From Marinomonas transparens (GTDB lineage Bacteria; Pseudomonadota; Gammaproteobacteria; Pseudomonadales; Marinomonadaceae), in the NCBI RefSeq assembly GCF_016463975.1, contig NZ_JAEMNX010000002.1, forward strand, positions 248,001 to 312,000: DNA of 64,000 nucleotides, given 5' to 3'. Positions 29,760 to 38,759 of this stretch are shown here, piece by piece. The notes beneath the pieces were generated by a model, which was not told the DNA's origin, searched no databases, and saw only the letters and a list, made by a program, of their open reading frames with translations. A program made the position numbers and the translations under genes. How positions within the stretch are numbered: position 1 is the first letter of the stretch; the number at the start of each line of letters is the position of its first letter.

Positions 29760-29781
29760 ACTAACTACCAACTAACTACCA
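29760..29781. repeat. 11-base tandem duplication at the flhF stop codon
   Basis: ACTAACTACCA occurs twice head to tail without mismatch (29760-29770, 29771-29781). The second copy contains the flhF stop (TAG on the minus strand, 29772-29774). It sits at the edge of the slot where fleN/flhG is normally found. Confidence 0.9.
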
Positions 29782-31082
29782 TACTTTAGAGCACTATAAA
29801 GCTGACTATAGTGCTCCGCAGTATAAACAGCCCGGCTAATTAGGTTATGTGCCCTAGCTGGTTCAATATCATCAGGAATTCGTTGGCCATCTGCAATATA
29901 AACAACAGGTAGCCCTTCTTCAATAACCACACTAATCGCCTCACCAAGTGAAGCGGATTCATCAAGCTTACTTAACACACAACCGTCTAATTGAACTTGG
30001 GAATAAACATCAACAACAGCCTTTAATACCTGTCGTTGACTAGTGCAGGGTAAAACTAATAATTTCTTTAAATTTGCCCGAGCACGCTTCATCATTAAAA
30101 GTTGTCGTTCAAGATTAGAGTCTCTGGGATTCATACCTGCCGTATCAACCAATACTAATGAGTAATGCTCATACTTCGCCAATACCTCATTCAAATCTGT
30201 GTATTCATTGACCACTTCAACAGGTACATTTAGGATGCGACCAAAGGTACGTAACTGTTCATGGGCAGCAATTCGATAAGTATCAGTCGTGATAAGCACA
30301 ACACCATCAGGCCCATGTTTCAATACATGTTGTGCTGCAATTTTACCTATAGAAGTAGTTTTACCTACTCCTGTCGGCCCCATAAAAGCAATGCAGCCAC
30401 GTAATTCAGTCGTACCGGAGCGTACCGGTATATAATCTGCTAGGTGTGCAAGTAAACGATTCCAGTCATCTTCTCGTCCTTTCAAATCGATATCGTCAAG
30501 CAATCTAGAAATAACAGAAGTAGACAAACCTAAATGCTTAAGCTTTTCAAGCACCTGCTCTTCAAGCGGATCCGCTTTAGACTTATTAGATGTATTTTGT
30601 TGACGCTGTTCTAACATCTCTCGTACGCGATGTAACTCCTGCTCCATATCTCGTAACTGCTTAGCATTATCATTACTACGTACTGACAATGCCTCTTCCA
30701 AAATCGGCTCTTTTTGATCTGCGGGCAATGGTGGCATTTGAAACTGTGACGCAGATTGATTTTGAAGAGAAGAATGTTCAGCATTAGGTTGACTAGGCGC
30801 TTGTTGCTTGGCTTTTTCTATACGCTCCAAATAATCCGCGCTGGGGGCTATATATTGATCAGGCTTACGAGTATTTTCTTGGACGCTATAGGATGAAGAT
30901 TGTTTCTTGGGACCGGACATGCTGGAAGGCAGCGAACCATCGTAATCTAAGGCCGCAACTATCTCTATTTCTCCAGTGGAGAGGCGTTGATTTGACAAAA
31001 TGACCGCATCAGGGCCTACCGCATCGCGAACTTTCCGTATCGCTTGCCGCATGTCAGGTGCTCGAAACCGCCTAATTTGCAT
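29772..31082 (-). CDS. flhF: Flagellar biosynthesis regulator FlhF (SRP-type GTPase)
   Basis: SRP-family GTPase that sets the polar site of flagellar assembly. An N-terminal basic/variable B domain (about residues 1-140) precedes the N-G core. GTPase motifs: FMGPTGVGKTTSIGKIA, ITTDTYRIAAHEQL, VDTAGM and LSKLDESASLGE. All are intact in 436 residues. The usual partner FlhG/FleN, which limits flagellar number and stimulates FlhF, has no gene next to it here. Confidence 0.94.
   Translation of the reverse strand: MQIRRFRAPDMRQAIRKVRDAVGPDAVILSNQRLSTGEIEIVAALDYDGSLPSSMSGPKKQSSSYSVQENTRKPDQYIAPSADYLERIEKAKQQAPSQPNAEHSSLQNQSASQFQMPPLPADQKEPILEEALSVRSNDNAKQLRDMEQELHRVREMLEQRQQNTSNKSKADPLEEQVLEKLKHLGLSTSVISRLLDDIDLKGREDDWNRLLAHLADYIPVRSGTTELRGCIAFMGPTGVGKTTSIGKIAAQHVLKHGPDGVVLITTDTYRIAAHEQLRTFGRILNVPVEVVNEYTDLNEVLAKYEHYSLVLVDTAGMNPRDSNLERQLLMMKRARANLKKLLVLPCTSQRQVLKAVVDVYSQVQLDGCVLSKLDESASLGEAISVVIEEGLPVVYIADGQRIPDDIEPARAHNLISRAVYTAEHYSQLYSALKYGS
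29789..29816. repeat. Perfect inverted repeat in the 3' end of flhF
   Basis: GAGCACTATA (29789-29798) and TATAGTGCTC (29807-29816) form 10-base arms around an 8-base loop, 15 bases inside the flhF stop. There is no T-run, so a simple intrinsic terminator is unlikely. An RNA stem that affects decay, processing or attenuation before fliA is possible. Confidence 0.8.
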
Positions 31083-31181
31083 GGATAACTTAATCCTTTC
31101 TGTTTATTTTGCTTACAAATCCATAGCTTACCCGAAAGATCTTAACAAATATAGAGACTAAATCACCACATTTAACTGCAA

Positions 31182-33299
31182 CTATTGCCCAATAACGCCC
31201 ACCACAGTAATACGTTTATGGTCAGGCACTTCCTGATAAGAAAGAACAGACATATTCACCATGCCATAACGCATAAAACGCGCCAGCATTGGACGTATTG
31301 GAGCGGAGACAATTAAAATAGGTGTATTGCCCATTACCTCCTGCTGCTCTGCTGACTGCCTCAGAGAAACTTGCAACTGCTCCGCCATTTGCGGTTCAAG
31401 AATCAACGCCTCCTCATTCTTAATACCCGACTGCTGACTTTGCTGTACCGTTTGCATCAACATCTTCTCTAACTGCGGCTCTAGAGTCAGCACTGGAATC
31501 TCTTCCACGCCGTCAGAAAGCGTCTGAATAATCAAACGTGACAAAGCAGTACGAACGGCCGCCGTCAATACCATAGGGTCCTGACTCTTCGGTTGAACCC
31601 CCATAATAGCCTCAGCAATAGTACGCATATCTCTAAGAGGAACACCTTCCACAAGCAGGTTTTGCAACACTTTCAAAAGCACGCTAAGTGGCACTGTGTT
31701 AGGCACCAACTCCTCTGCCAATTTAGGATTATATTGTTTCAACAAACTCAGCAGCTGCTGAACTTCGTCGTGACCGATCAACTCATAAGCATGCTTATGC
31801 ATAATCTGATTAATATGAGTCGCGACTACAGTACTAACATCCACCACGGTATAACCATAGGTCTGCGCCTGATCTCTTTTCTTTGGGTCTATCCAAACCG
31901 CATCAAGACCAAATGATGGATCTTTACCTGCAATACCATCAATCACGCCAAACACTTGCCCCGGATCAATCGCTAAATCCTTATCTGGATGAACTTCAGC
32001 CTCCGCCAAACTCACTCCCATCAAGGTGACTCGATAAGCATTAGGCATCAAATCCAAATTATCTCGAATATGCACACTAGGCACTAAAAAGCCCAAATCT
32101 TGAGACAGCTTACGCCGGACCCCTTTAATACGTGCCAACAACTCACCACCTTGAGTTTTGTCCACTAAAGGAATCAAGCGATATCCCACCTCTAAACCAA
32201 GCATATCAACCGGTGCGACATCATCCCAGCTAAGATCCTTCACCTCAGCTGGAGTCGTACTCTCCGCAGCACTTTTACTGGAACTTTTCAGCCCTTTCTG
32301 AGACTTTTGCTTTTTACGGTATTCAAGGAAATAAGCTAAACCACCAATACAGGCAGCTAAGGAAAGAAAGGAAAAGTGTGGCATCCCTGGCACGATACCC
32401 ATAATAGTCATCACACCAGCCGCAATATATAAGGCTTTTGGCGAACCAAACATTTGGGTGACTATTTGAGACCCCATATCACCGGACTCATTAACTCGGG
32501 TTACCATAATCGCCGCTGCAGTAGACAGCATGAGAGATGGCAATTGAGCCACCAGACCATCACCAATAGTTAATAGGGAATAACGTTCTATTGCCTCATT
32601 AAAAGACAAATCATGTTGCGCCATGCCTATCGCAAGACCACCAATTATATTGATACCCAATATCAACAAACCAGCAATCGCGTCCCCTTTTACAAACTTT
32701 GAAGCACCATCCATAGAACCATAAAATTCGGCTTCAGAAGCGATTTCTGTACGGCGTAATTTAGCTTGGTCAGCATCAATCATGCCTGCATTTAAATCTG
32801 CATCAATCGCCATTTGCTTACCCGGCATAGCATCCAAGGTAAAACGAGCACTAACTTCAGAGATACGGCCCGCACCTTTTGTTACCACTGCGAAGTTAAT
32901 AATCATCAAGATAGCAAATACGACAAAGCCAACAACGTAGTTACCACCAATCACCACTTCACCGAACGCTTCAATTACCTTACCAGCAGAATCCCCCCCT
33001 TCATGACCATGAAGTAACACCACCCGGGTAGAAGCAACATTTAGCGCTAATCTCATCAAGGTTGAAACCAGCAAAACCGTCGGAAAAACAGCAAAGTCTA
33101 AAGGCCGCATGGAATAGACTGCAACCAACAAGACCACGATAGCCAATGCAATATTAAAGGTAAAAAGCACATCTAACAGGAACGCAGGGATGGGCAAGAT
33201 CATCATCGCCAAAAGCGATAACAACAGAATGGGAATACCTAGATTGCCACTAAAAATATTTTGAACCTGTCCAGCAACTCTATTCCGGTCAAAATTCAC
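31182..33299 (-). CDS. flhA: Flagellar export gate protein FlhA
   Basis: Nonameric export gate component of 705 residues. The N-terminal half has eight hydrophobic helices and the FHIPEP-type signature region (RPLDFAVFPTVLLVSTLMRLALNV is within it). The cytoplasmic C-terminal half binds chaperone-substrate complexes and ends in LSYQEVP. It lies after flhB in the conserved fliLMNOPQR-flhBA order and about 100 bases before flhF. Confidence 0.96.
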   Translation of the reverse strand: MNFDRNRVAGQVQNIFSGNLGIPILLLSLLAMMILPIPAFLLDVLFTFNIALAIVVLLVAVYSMRPLDFAVFPTVLLVSTLMRLALNVASTRVVLLHGHEGGDSAGKVIEAFGEVVIGGNYVVGFVVFAILMIINFAVVTKGAGRISEVSARFTLDAMPGKQMAIDADLNAGMIDADQAKLRRTEIASEAEFYGSMDGASKFVKGDAIAGLLILGINIIGGLAIGMAQHDLSFNEAIERYSLLTIGDGLVAQLPSLMLSTAAAIMVTRVNESGDMGSQIVTQMFGSPKALYIAAGVMTIMGIVPGMPHFSFLSLAACIGGLAYFLEYRKKQKSQKGLKSSSKSAAESTTPAEVKDLSWDDVAPVDMLGLEVGYRLIPLVDKTQGGELLARIKGVRRKLSQDLGFLVPSVHIRDNLDLMPNAYRVTLMGVSLAEAEVHPDKDLAIDPGQVFGVIDGIAGKDPSFGLDAVWIDPKKRDQAQTYGYTVVDVSTVVATHINQIMHKHAYELIGHDEVQQLLSLLKQYNPKLAEELVPNTVPLSVLLKVLQNLLVEGVPLRDMRTIAEAIMGVQPKSQDPMVLTAAVRTALSRLIIQTLSDGVEEIPVLTLEPQLEKMLMQTVQQSQQSGIKNEEALILEPQMAEQLQVSLRQSAEQQEVMGNTPILIVSAPIRPMLARFMRYGMVNMSVLSYQEVPDHKRITVVGVIGQ

Positions 33300-33338
33300 A
33301 CAAAAGCCCTATAAGAAATAAAATCGCCTAACAAATAA

Positions 33339-34475
33339 TTAATTGCCATCCCACTGAAACTCATCAGGCACATCCAAATTTGGCATCATCTCAGGTCTAG
33401 GAGCACCATTTCTAGCATTACGCAATTGATAAACATAAGCTAAAAGCTGTGCAACCACTTGAAATAAGCCTTGAGGAATCTCTTCACCAATTTCAGCATG
33501 GTGGTAAATGGCACGAGCCAACTGAGGAGATTGTATCACAGGGATATCATAGTGATTGCCCACTTCACGTATTTTCAAAGCAATAAAGTCACTACCTTTT
33601 GCTAACATAACAGGTGCTGCGCCCGCAGACTGGTCATACTTAAGAGCAACAGAGAAATGTGTTGGGTTAGTGATAATAACATCCGCCTCCGGCACATCAG
33701 ACATCATCCTATTCATGGCGGCTTGACGTTGAAGTTGACGAATTCTGGACCTTACCTGAGGGTCACCTTCTTGCTGTTTAAATTCATCTTTCACTTCCTG
33801 CTTAGTCATCTTTAGCTTCTTTTTATGAGACCAAACTTGAAAAGGCACATCAATTGCCGCAATCAAAACCAACGCAAGAGAAATAAAAATAAAGGCCCAA
33901 ATTATAATTTCAACGCCATGAGCGAGCGCCAACTGAATGGTTTGAAATGTTAGCCCCAGCGCTTCAGCCAAAAAATAATTCAGCACCAAGGTGGCAACAA
34001 TAGCCACCAAAGTCACCTTAGCAATGGATTTCAGCAACTCTACTAAAGACTGCACTGAGAACATTCGCTTTAACCCTGCGACTGGGTCCATTTTACTTAA
34101 TTTGGGCAACAAAGGCTCCCAAGAAAAGTTAAGGCCGCCTAGGGCAATACTACCAACAATACCCGCTGCCGCTAAAACCAACATCAGCAAAATAATAGAA
34201 TCCAGCATGGCCACAACAGATTCATAAAGATGGAAGATCATACGGCTCAAATCAAATAGATCTGCTCTTTCAATCGTCAGATTGAAATCAAAAATAACAG
34301 CCAAATCCCTAGCCAAAAGGGTACCTGTACCATACATAGTCACTGCAGCAACAACCAACAACAAAGCAGAACTTAGATCCTTTGATCGAGCTAAGTTACC
34401 TTTATTACGGGCATCCTGAAGTTTTTTACTACTGGCGTCTTCGGTTTTTTCACTACCATCTTCGTTTTCAGCCAT
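33339..34475 (-). CDS. flhB: Flagellar export switch protein FlhB
   Basis: Export gate subunit that switches specificity from rod/hook to filament substrates. Four transmembrane helices lie in residues about 30-215, then a cytoplasmic domain with the autocleavage site NPTH in DVIITNPTHFSVALKYD. The start overlaps the fliR stop by 8 bases. A free second copy of its C-terminal domain is encoded at 19860-20108. Confidence 0.95.
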   Translation of the reverse strand: MAENEDGSEKTEDASSKKLQDARNKGNLARSKDLSSALLLVVAAVTMYGTGTLLARDLAVIFDFNLTIERADLFDLSRMIFHLYESVVAMLDSIILLMLVLAAAGIVGSIALGGLNFSWEPLLPKLSKMDPVAGLKRMFSVQSLVELLKSIAKVTLVAIVATLVLNYFLAEALGLTFQTIQLALAHGVEIIIWAFIFISLALVLIAAIDVPFQVWSHKKKLKMTKQEVKDEFKQQEGDPQVRSRIRQLQRQAAMNRMMSDVPEADVIITNPTHFSVALKYDQSAGAAPVMLAKGSDFIALKIREVGNHYDIPVIQSPQLARAIYHHAEIGEEIPQGLFQVVAQLLAYVYQLRNARNGAPRPEMMPNLDVPDEFQWDGN

Positions 34476-35250
34476 TCAAACGAATCCCCCATGTAGTCTG
34501 CATCCAGTTTGTTATTTCGCCAAAAAATAATAAATACATATCCAAAAACTGTTCTAACATCACCCAGAAAAAAAACAGTGAAAACAGCATAATAATAGGA
34601 AAGCCAAGAGCAAATACGTTTAGCTGTGGAGACGCTTTCGCCACCACCCCAAAAGCTAAGTTCATAATCAATACCGCAATAGCGAGAGGTAACACCACCA
34701 ACAACGCCTTTTCAAACATCCAGCTGCCCAACAGAACTAACTGCCAATAACGCCGACTATCAAAGCCACCGCCAATGGGCCAATAAGTAAAACTTTCGGC
34801 AAGATATTCAATCATCACCAAATGCCCATTGGTACCCAGAAACGCCAACGCGACCATAGACAAATAATACTGCCCCATAGTAGGTACCGAAATACCGTTC
34901 GCTGGGTCATTCGACATAGCAAAACCTAACCCAGCCTTCATTGCGGCAAGCTGACCCGCCAAAGCAAACATCTGAAACAGTATAGTCACCACAAAACCCA
35001 ATACAAAGCCAATCACAAGCTGTTCGGCAATGAGAACAATAAAAGCAGGAGAAATAGGGTCATAACTAGGCACATTGACCAAAGGGGTAATGAGAACAGC
35101 AACAGTAAAAGAAAAAACAATGCGCAGCCGGGCGTTAACAAGTCGACTACCAAACAAAGGCAATGTCATAAAGAATGCGCCAATCCGAAAAAAAGGCAAA
35201 AGAAAACTGATCACAAGATTCAACAACTGATCAGGATTAAGCTCTAGCAT
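34468..35250 (-). CDS. fliR: Flagellar biosynthesis protein FliR
   Basis: Membrane component of the FliPQR export pore. A 260-residue protein with six or more hydrophobic helices and the family segments RIGAFFMTLPLFGSR, QFKAGLG-like MKAGLGFAMSNDPANG, and FFWVMLEQFLDMY near the C-terminus. It overlaps the fliQ stop by one base and flhB by 8 bases. Confidence 0.93.
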   Translation of the reverse strand: MLELNPDQLLNLVISFLLPFFRIGAFFMTLPLFGSRLVNARLRIVFSFTVAVLITPLVNVPSYDPISPAFIVLIAEQLVIGFVLGFVVTILFQMFALAGQLAAMKAGLGFAMSNDPANGISVPTMGQYYLSMVALAFLGTNGHLVMIEYLAESFTYWPIGGGFDSRRYWQLVLLGSWMFEKALLVVLPLAIAVLIMNLAFGVVAKASPQLNVFALGFPIIMLFSLFFFWVMLEQFLDMYLLFFGEITNWMQTTWGIRLNG

Positions 35251-35519
35251 TAGCCTATTATCATTGGAATATTAATAAATAGATTGGTCGTGAAATCCAC
35301 CAACTTAGTTAGAATCCACGGCCCCAATTGCATAATAACCAGAATAGTGACAATCAATCGAGGAAGAAAAGAAAGTGTTTGCTCATTAATTTGCGTCGCA
35401 GCTTGAAAGACGCTCACCATCAACCCCACAAGCAGACTTGGCATCATAACAGTGCCAACGATCAAAACAATCAAATAAAAGCCCTGACCGTATAGTGATA
35501 AAACAACCTGAGGATCCAT
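35250..35519 (-). CDS. fliQ: Flagellar biosynthesis protein FliQ
   Basis: An 89-residue two-helix subunit of the export pore. It begins MDPQVVLSLYGQGFYLIVL and has the conserved ATQINEQTLSFLPRL loop between helices. The start is set at the ATG at 35519 because this gives the family N-terminus; the in-frame start at 35567 lies inside fliP. Confidence 0.93.
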   Translation of the reverse strand: MDPQVVLSLYGQGFYLIVLIVGTVMMPSLLVGLMVSVFQAATQINEQTLSFLPRLIVTILVIMQLGPWILTKLVDFTTNLFINIPMIIG

Positions 35520-35521
35520 AA

Positions 35522-36259
35522 CTAAACCCCAAAACTCGCGGCTAATGTCCCCATAATCATAGACCAACCATCTACCATAACAAACAGCATGATTTTAAAA
35601 GGCAGAGAAATAATTACTGGAGACAGCATCATCATACCCATTGCCATCAGAACACTAGCGACTACCATATCAACAATCAGAAAAGGAATAAAAATCATAA
35701 AACCAATCTGAAACGCGGTCTTTAACTCACTCGTTACAAAAGCTGGCATCAAAATCGTAAAAGGCAATGCATCCATTGACTCTATCGTACCTGTTTTCCC
35801 TGCTAACTTAACAAAAAGAGCAATATCATCTTCCCGAGTCTGGGCCAACATGAAATTTCGCACCGGAACCGATGCCGCTTCAACCGCCTGAACAGAAGTC
35901 ATCTCTTCATTCAAATAGGGCTGTAAAGCGACCTCATTCACCTTATCCAAAGTAGGTGTCATGATAAATAAAGTTAAAAACAACGCCATCCCAATCATAA
36001 TTTGATTAGAAGGCGTCTGCTGCAAACCAATGGCTTGCCGCAAAATAGCCAAAACAACAATAATACGAGTGAAAGAGGTCATCATCATGAGGGCCGCTGG
36101 CAACAAGGTCAGCGCAGTCATAATAAAAAGAATTTGCAGCGAAACACTATACTCTTCGCTACCGTCCGCAGTCGTAACCATGGTCACCGCTGGAAGACCA
36201 ACCTCAGCCCAAGAGGCAACCGGAAGCATTAGCAATAAAAGCAAAATGAAACGAATCAC
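35522..36259 (-). CDS. fliP: Flagellar biosynthesis protein FliP
   Basis: Core subunit of the export pore, 245 residues. A cleavable signal peptide ([15 protein letters not shown]) is followed by a helix pair with [23 protein letters not shown], then [16 protein letters not shown] and the C-terminal helices with [20 protein letters not shown]. These are FliP signatures. It overlaps fliO by 4 bases and ends 2 bases before fliQ. Confidence 0.95.
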   Translation of the reverse strand: MIRFILLLLLMLPVASWAEVGLPAVTMVTTADGSEEYSVSLQILFIMTALTLLPAALMMMTSFTRIIVVLAILRQAIGLQQTPSNQIMIGMALFLTLFIMTPTLDKVNEVALQPYLNEEMTSVQAVEAASVPVRNFMLAQTREDDIALFVKLAGKTGTIESMDALPFTILMPAFVTSELKTAFQIGFMIFIPFLIVDMVVASVLMAMGMMMLSPVIISLPFKIMLFVMVDGWSMIMGTLAASFGV

Positions 36260-36675
36260 GCTACATCCCCGCCATTATTTGCATCATCACCAACCTCAGT
36301 CTCACTCATTATTTTCGCAAAAGATTTTCCGCCGGGTGAAAAGCTCTTAATGTGATTAATAGACTGCCCTGTTACACCAATCAAAACTCGCTCTCCCTCA
36401 ACCTCAATCAGCATGAGCTTTTCTTTTGCACCTAAGGTCTGAATACTAATCACTTTAATGTCAGATTGGCGGCCTAATTTCATTTGTGCCAGTTGAAACC
36501 TCTTCATTAACCAAAGACAAGCAGGTATCAAGGCAATAATAAAAACCAAAGAAGCAACCACCTTCCACACGGAAGAAGCCGGAGAAATATTTTGTATATC
36601 AGAAGCGTGTAAAGAAGAAACCGCCATACAGAGCACGGCGGTTAAGATAGGTCTAAAAAGAAAAGGGGAAATCAC
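36256..36675 (-). CDS. fliO: Flagellar biosynthesis protein FliO
   Basis: Small membrane protein of 139 residues that stabilises FliP assembly. A signal-like N-terminus is followed by one strong transmembrane helix ([19 protein letters not shown]) and a cytoplasmic domain with [26 protein letters not shown], the FliO pattern. Position between fliN and fliP is canonical. Confidence 0.9.
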   Translation of the reverse strand: MISPFLFRPILTAVLCMAVSSLHASDIQNISPASSVWKVVASLVFIIALIPACLWLMKRFQLAQMKLGRQSDIKVISIQTLGAKEKLMLIEVEGERVLIGVTGQSINHIKSFSPGGKSFAKIMSETEVGDDANNGGDVA

Positions 36676-36680
36676 TCAGG

Positions 36681-37142
36681 CTACTTCAATCGTCTAATAC
36701 GCTCACTTGGGCTAACAACATCCGTCAGACGAATACCGTACCTATCATTAACTACAACCACTTCACCATGAGCAATTAAGGTGCCATTAACCAGCACATC
36801 CAAAGGCTCACCAGCATAGCGATCAAGCTCAACAACAGAGCCTTGAGTAAGCTGCATCAAATTACGTATTGCAATCTCGGTACTTCCCAATTCCATCGAT
36901 AAGAAAACAGGAATATCCATAATGAGATCAAGATCAGAACCAACACCGCCACTTGGTAGAGCAGGATTAGTAAGCTCTTCTAACTTAGCAGGTTCAACCT
37001 CCTGCTCGGACATAGCAGACGCCCACTCATCCTCCAAACCATCACCATCGCCCTCACCTTCGCCGGCTTCAGTCATGGCCGCAGCCCATTCATCCGCTAG
37101 ACCTTCGTCCATTCCTTCTTGATCAGGAGATTCTTCTGCCAT
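36681..37142 (-). CDS. fliN: Flagellar motor switch protein FliN
   Basis: C-ring component of 153 residues. The C-terminal SpoA domain is clear: VFLSMELGSTEIAIRNLMQL, GSVVELDRYAGEPLDVLVNG, IAHGEVVVVNDRYGIRLTDVV. The N-terminal extension contains the FliN-type DEWAAAM motif twice (LADEWAAAMTEAG and LEDEWASAMSEQ), where one copy is usual. It starts 1 base after fliM stops. Confidence 0.94.
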   Translation of the reverse strand: MAEESPDQEGMDEGLADEWAAAMTEAGEGEGDGDGLEDEWASAMSEQEVEPAKLEELTNPALPSGGVGSDLDLIMDIPVFLSMELGSTEIAIRNLMQLTQGSVVELDRYAGEPLDVLVNGTLIAHGEVVVVNDRYGIRLTDVVSPSERIRRLK

Positions 37143-37143
37143 G

Positions 37144-38118
37144 TTACTTAGCTACCTTAGGTTTAAAACTTTCATACATTTGCACCGAATAATTATCGTT
37201 GCTCCTACCTAATTTGCCTTTAAACGTCGGCACATTGTTAGCACGAACAGTAACAAATTCAGGCATTTCTATTGGGATAATATCACCTTCTTTGAACTTT
37301 AATACCTCGCCCAAAGAAATTTTTCGATTCGCCACATTGACCGAAAGCATCACATTGATATCTTGCATATCTTGCTCAAGGGATTTCCCCCAGCGGTCAT
37401 CCTTTTCATCCACATCACTCTGTACACCCGCATCAAGCAATTCACGCACTGGCTCAATCATAGAATAAGGCAAAGTAATATGTAATTCGCCACCACCGCC
37501 ATCCAACTCAATATGAAAGGTTGAGACCACTACGACTTCGCTAGGGCTAACAATGTTTGCCATAGAAGGGTTAACTTCTGAACTGATGTATTCTAACTCA
37601 AGCTTTAGAACGGGCGCCCAAGCCTCTGTTAAATCCACAAACACCTGCTCAAGCATCAGCTGAACAATGCGAATTTCGGTAGGCGTAAATTCCCGCCCTT
37701 CAATTTTAGCATGCCGACCATCACCACCAAAAAAATTATCCACTAGCTTAAAAACCAATTTGGCATCAAGTATAAAAAGTGCAGTACTTCGGAGTGGTCG
37801 AAACTTAACCAAGTTCAAACTGGTGGGAACATAAAGAGTATGAACGTATTCACCAAACTTCATAATTTGCAATCCACCAGAGGAAACATCAGCGGTACGG
37901 CGAAGCAAATTAAAAAGACTAATACGTGTATAACGAGCAAAACGCTCATTAATCATTTCCAAGGTGGGCATACGCCCACGAACTATCCGCTCTTGGCTGG
38001 TAATATCGTAAGATGCTACACCATTAGCATCTCGATTATCTTCCTCTTCAGGTTTCTCATCTGCGCCATGTAAGAGCGCATCAATTTCATCCTGAGATAA
38101 CAGATCTTGAGCTGACAT
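37144..38118 (-). CDS. fliM: Flagellar motor switch protein FliM
   Basis: C-ring switch protein that binds CheY-P. The N-terminal CheY-binding peptide is LLSQDEIDALLHGADE (about residues 6-21). A middle CheC-like domain and a C-terminal SpoA domain (ISLGEVLKFKEGDIIPIEMP) follow. Length of 324 residues is standard. It lies between fliL and fliN. Confidence 0.96.
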   Translation of the reverse strand: MSAQDLLSQDEIDALLHGADEKPEEEDNRDANGVASYDITSQERIVRGRMPTLEMINERFARYTRISLFNLLRRTADVSSGGLQIMKFGEYVHTLYVPTSLNLVKFRPLRSTALFILDAKLVFKLVDNFFGGDGRHAKIEGREFTPTEIRIVQLMLEQVFVDLTEAWAPVLKLELEYISSEVNPSMANIVSPSEVVVVSTFHIELDGGGGELHITLPYSMIEPVRELLDAGVQSDVDEKDDRWGKSLEQDMQDINVMLSVNVANRKISLGEVLKFKEGDIIPIEMPEFVTVRANNVPTFKGKLGRSNDNYSVQMYESFKPKVAK

Positions 38119-38125
38119 AATATAG

Positions 38126-38644
38126 CTACTGCATCACGAAGTTAGTAAACAACACGCCATCAATGCCCCCTTGACCAGTTTCCTGCTCAAGAATGCCATT
38201 GATAGAAGCTAAAGAGGCTGTTTTAAGAGCCACTTTACCTTCTTGAGTTTGAAGTTCATCAAATGATTGACTAGAAAAAAGCAATACTAAGCTATTACGA
38301 ATCAAAGGCATATGAAGTTTCATGGCATCAATCTGACCAGCATCTTTTGATTTCACCGATACTTTAAGCTGCAAGTAGCGCTGCTTCCCCCCCACCATAA
38401 AATCAACCACAAATGGAGAATCTAAGCCCAAATAAATGGATGGGCCAGAAGTGGATAAAGTACTTTCAGCGCCCGCGGCATCGCCTTCTGCGGGAGGAGC
38501 ATCGGAGCCACTAAAAAGAAAGAAGTACGCAGCGCCACCACCACCTAACAAAACCAAAAGAAGCACAATTATGATAATTAGCTTTTTCTTGCCGCCACCT
38601 TTCCCTTCATCTACCCCTACATCCAATCCGTCTTCTTCAGCCAT
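38126..38644 (-). CDS. fliL: Flagellar basal body protein FliL
   Basis: Single-pass membrane protein of 172 residues that associates with the stators. After an acidic/glycine-rich N-terminus there is one helix (LIIIIVLLLVLLGGGGAAYFF), then a periplasmic domain with YLQLKVSVKSKD and a conserved C-terminus IDGVLFTNFVMQ. It opens the fliLMNOPQR-flhBA run. The about 115 bases upstream probably hold a promoter, but I could not identify a convincing sigma-54 or sigma-28 site. Confidence 0.92.
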   Translation of the reverse strand: MAEEDGLDVGVDEGKGGGKKKLIIIIVLLLVLLGGGGAAYFFLFSGSDAPPAEGDAAGAESTLSTSGPSIYLGLDSPFVVDFMVGGKQRYLQLKVSVKSKDAGQIDAMKLHMPLIRNSLVLLFSSQSFDELQTQEGKVALKTASLASINGILEQETGQGGIDGVLFTNFVMQ

Positions 38645-38759
38645 TTTATAAATCCTTGGTATACTACATTCTTTAATAAAGTATAGAGCAAACTCATTGT
38701 GCTCTCATAACCCTCTATTCTACAAAGAATAAAATATAGCACCATCAATTTTTGTAACT

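Noticed and set aside
38645-38759. A sigma-28 promoter upstream of fliL
   Set aside because: TAAAGTTA is present on the minus strand, but at N11 the sequence is GGTGCTAT, too far from GCCGATAA.
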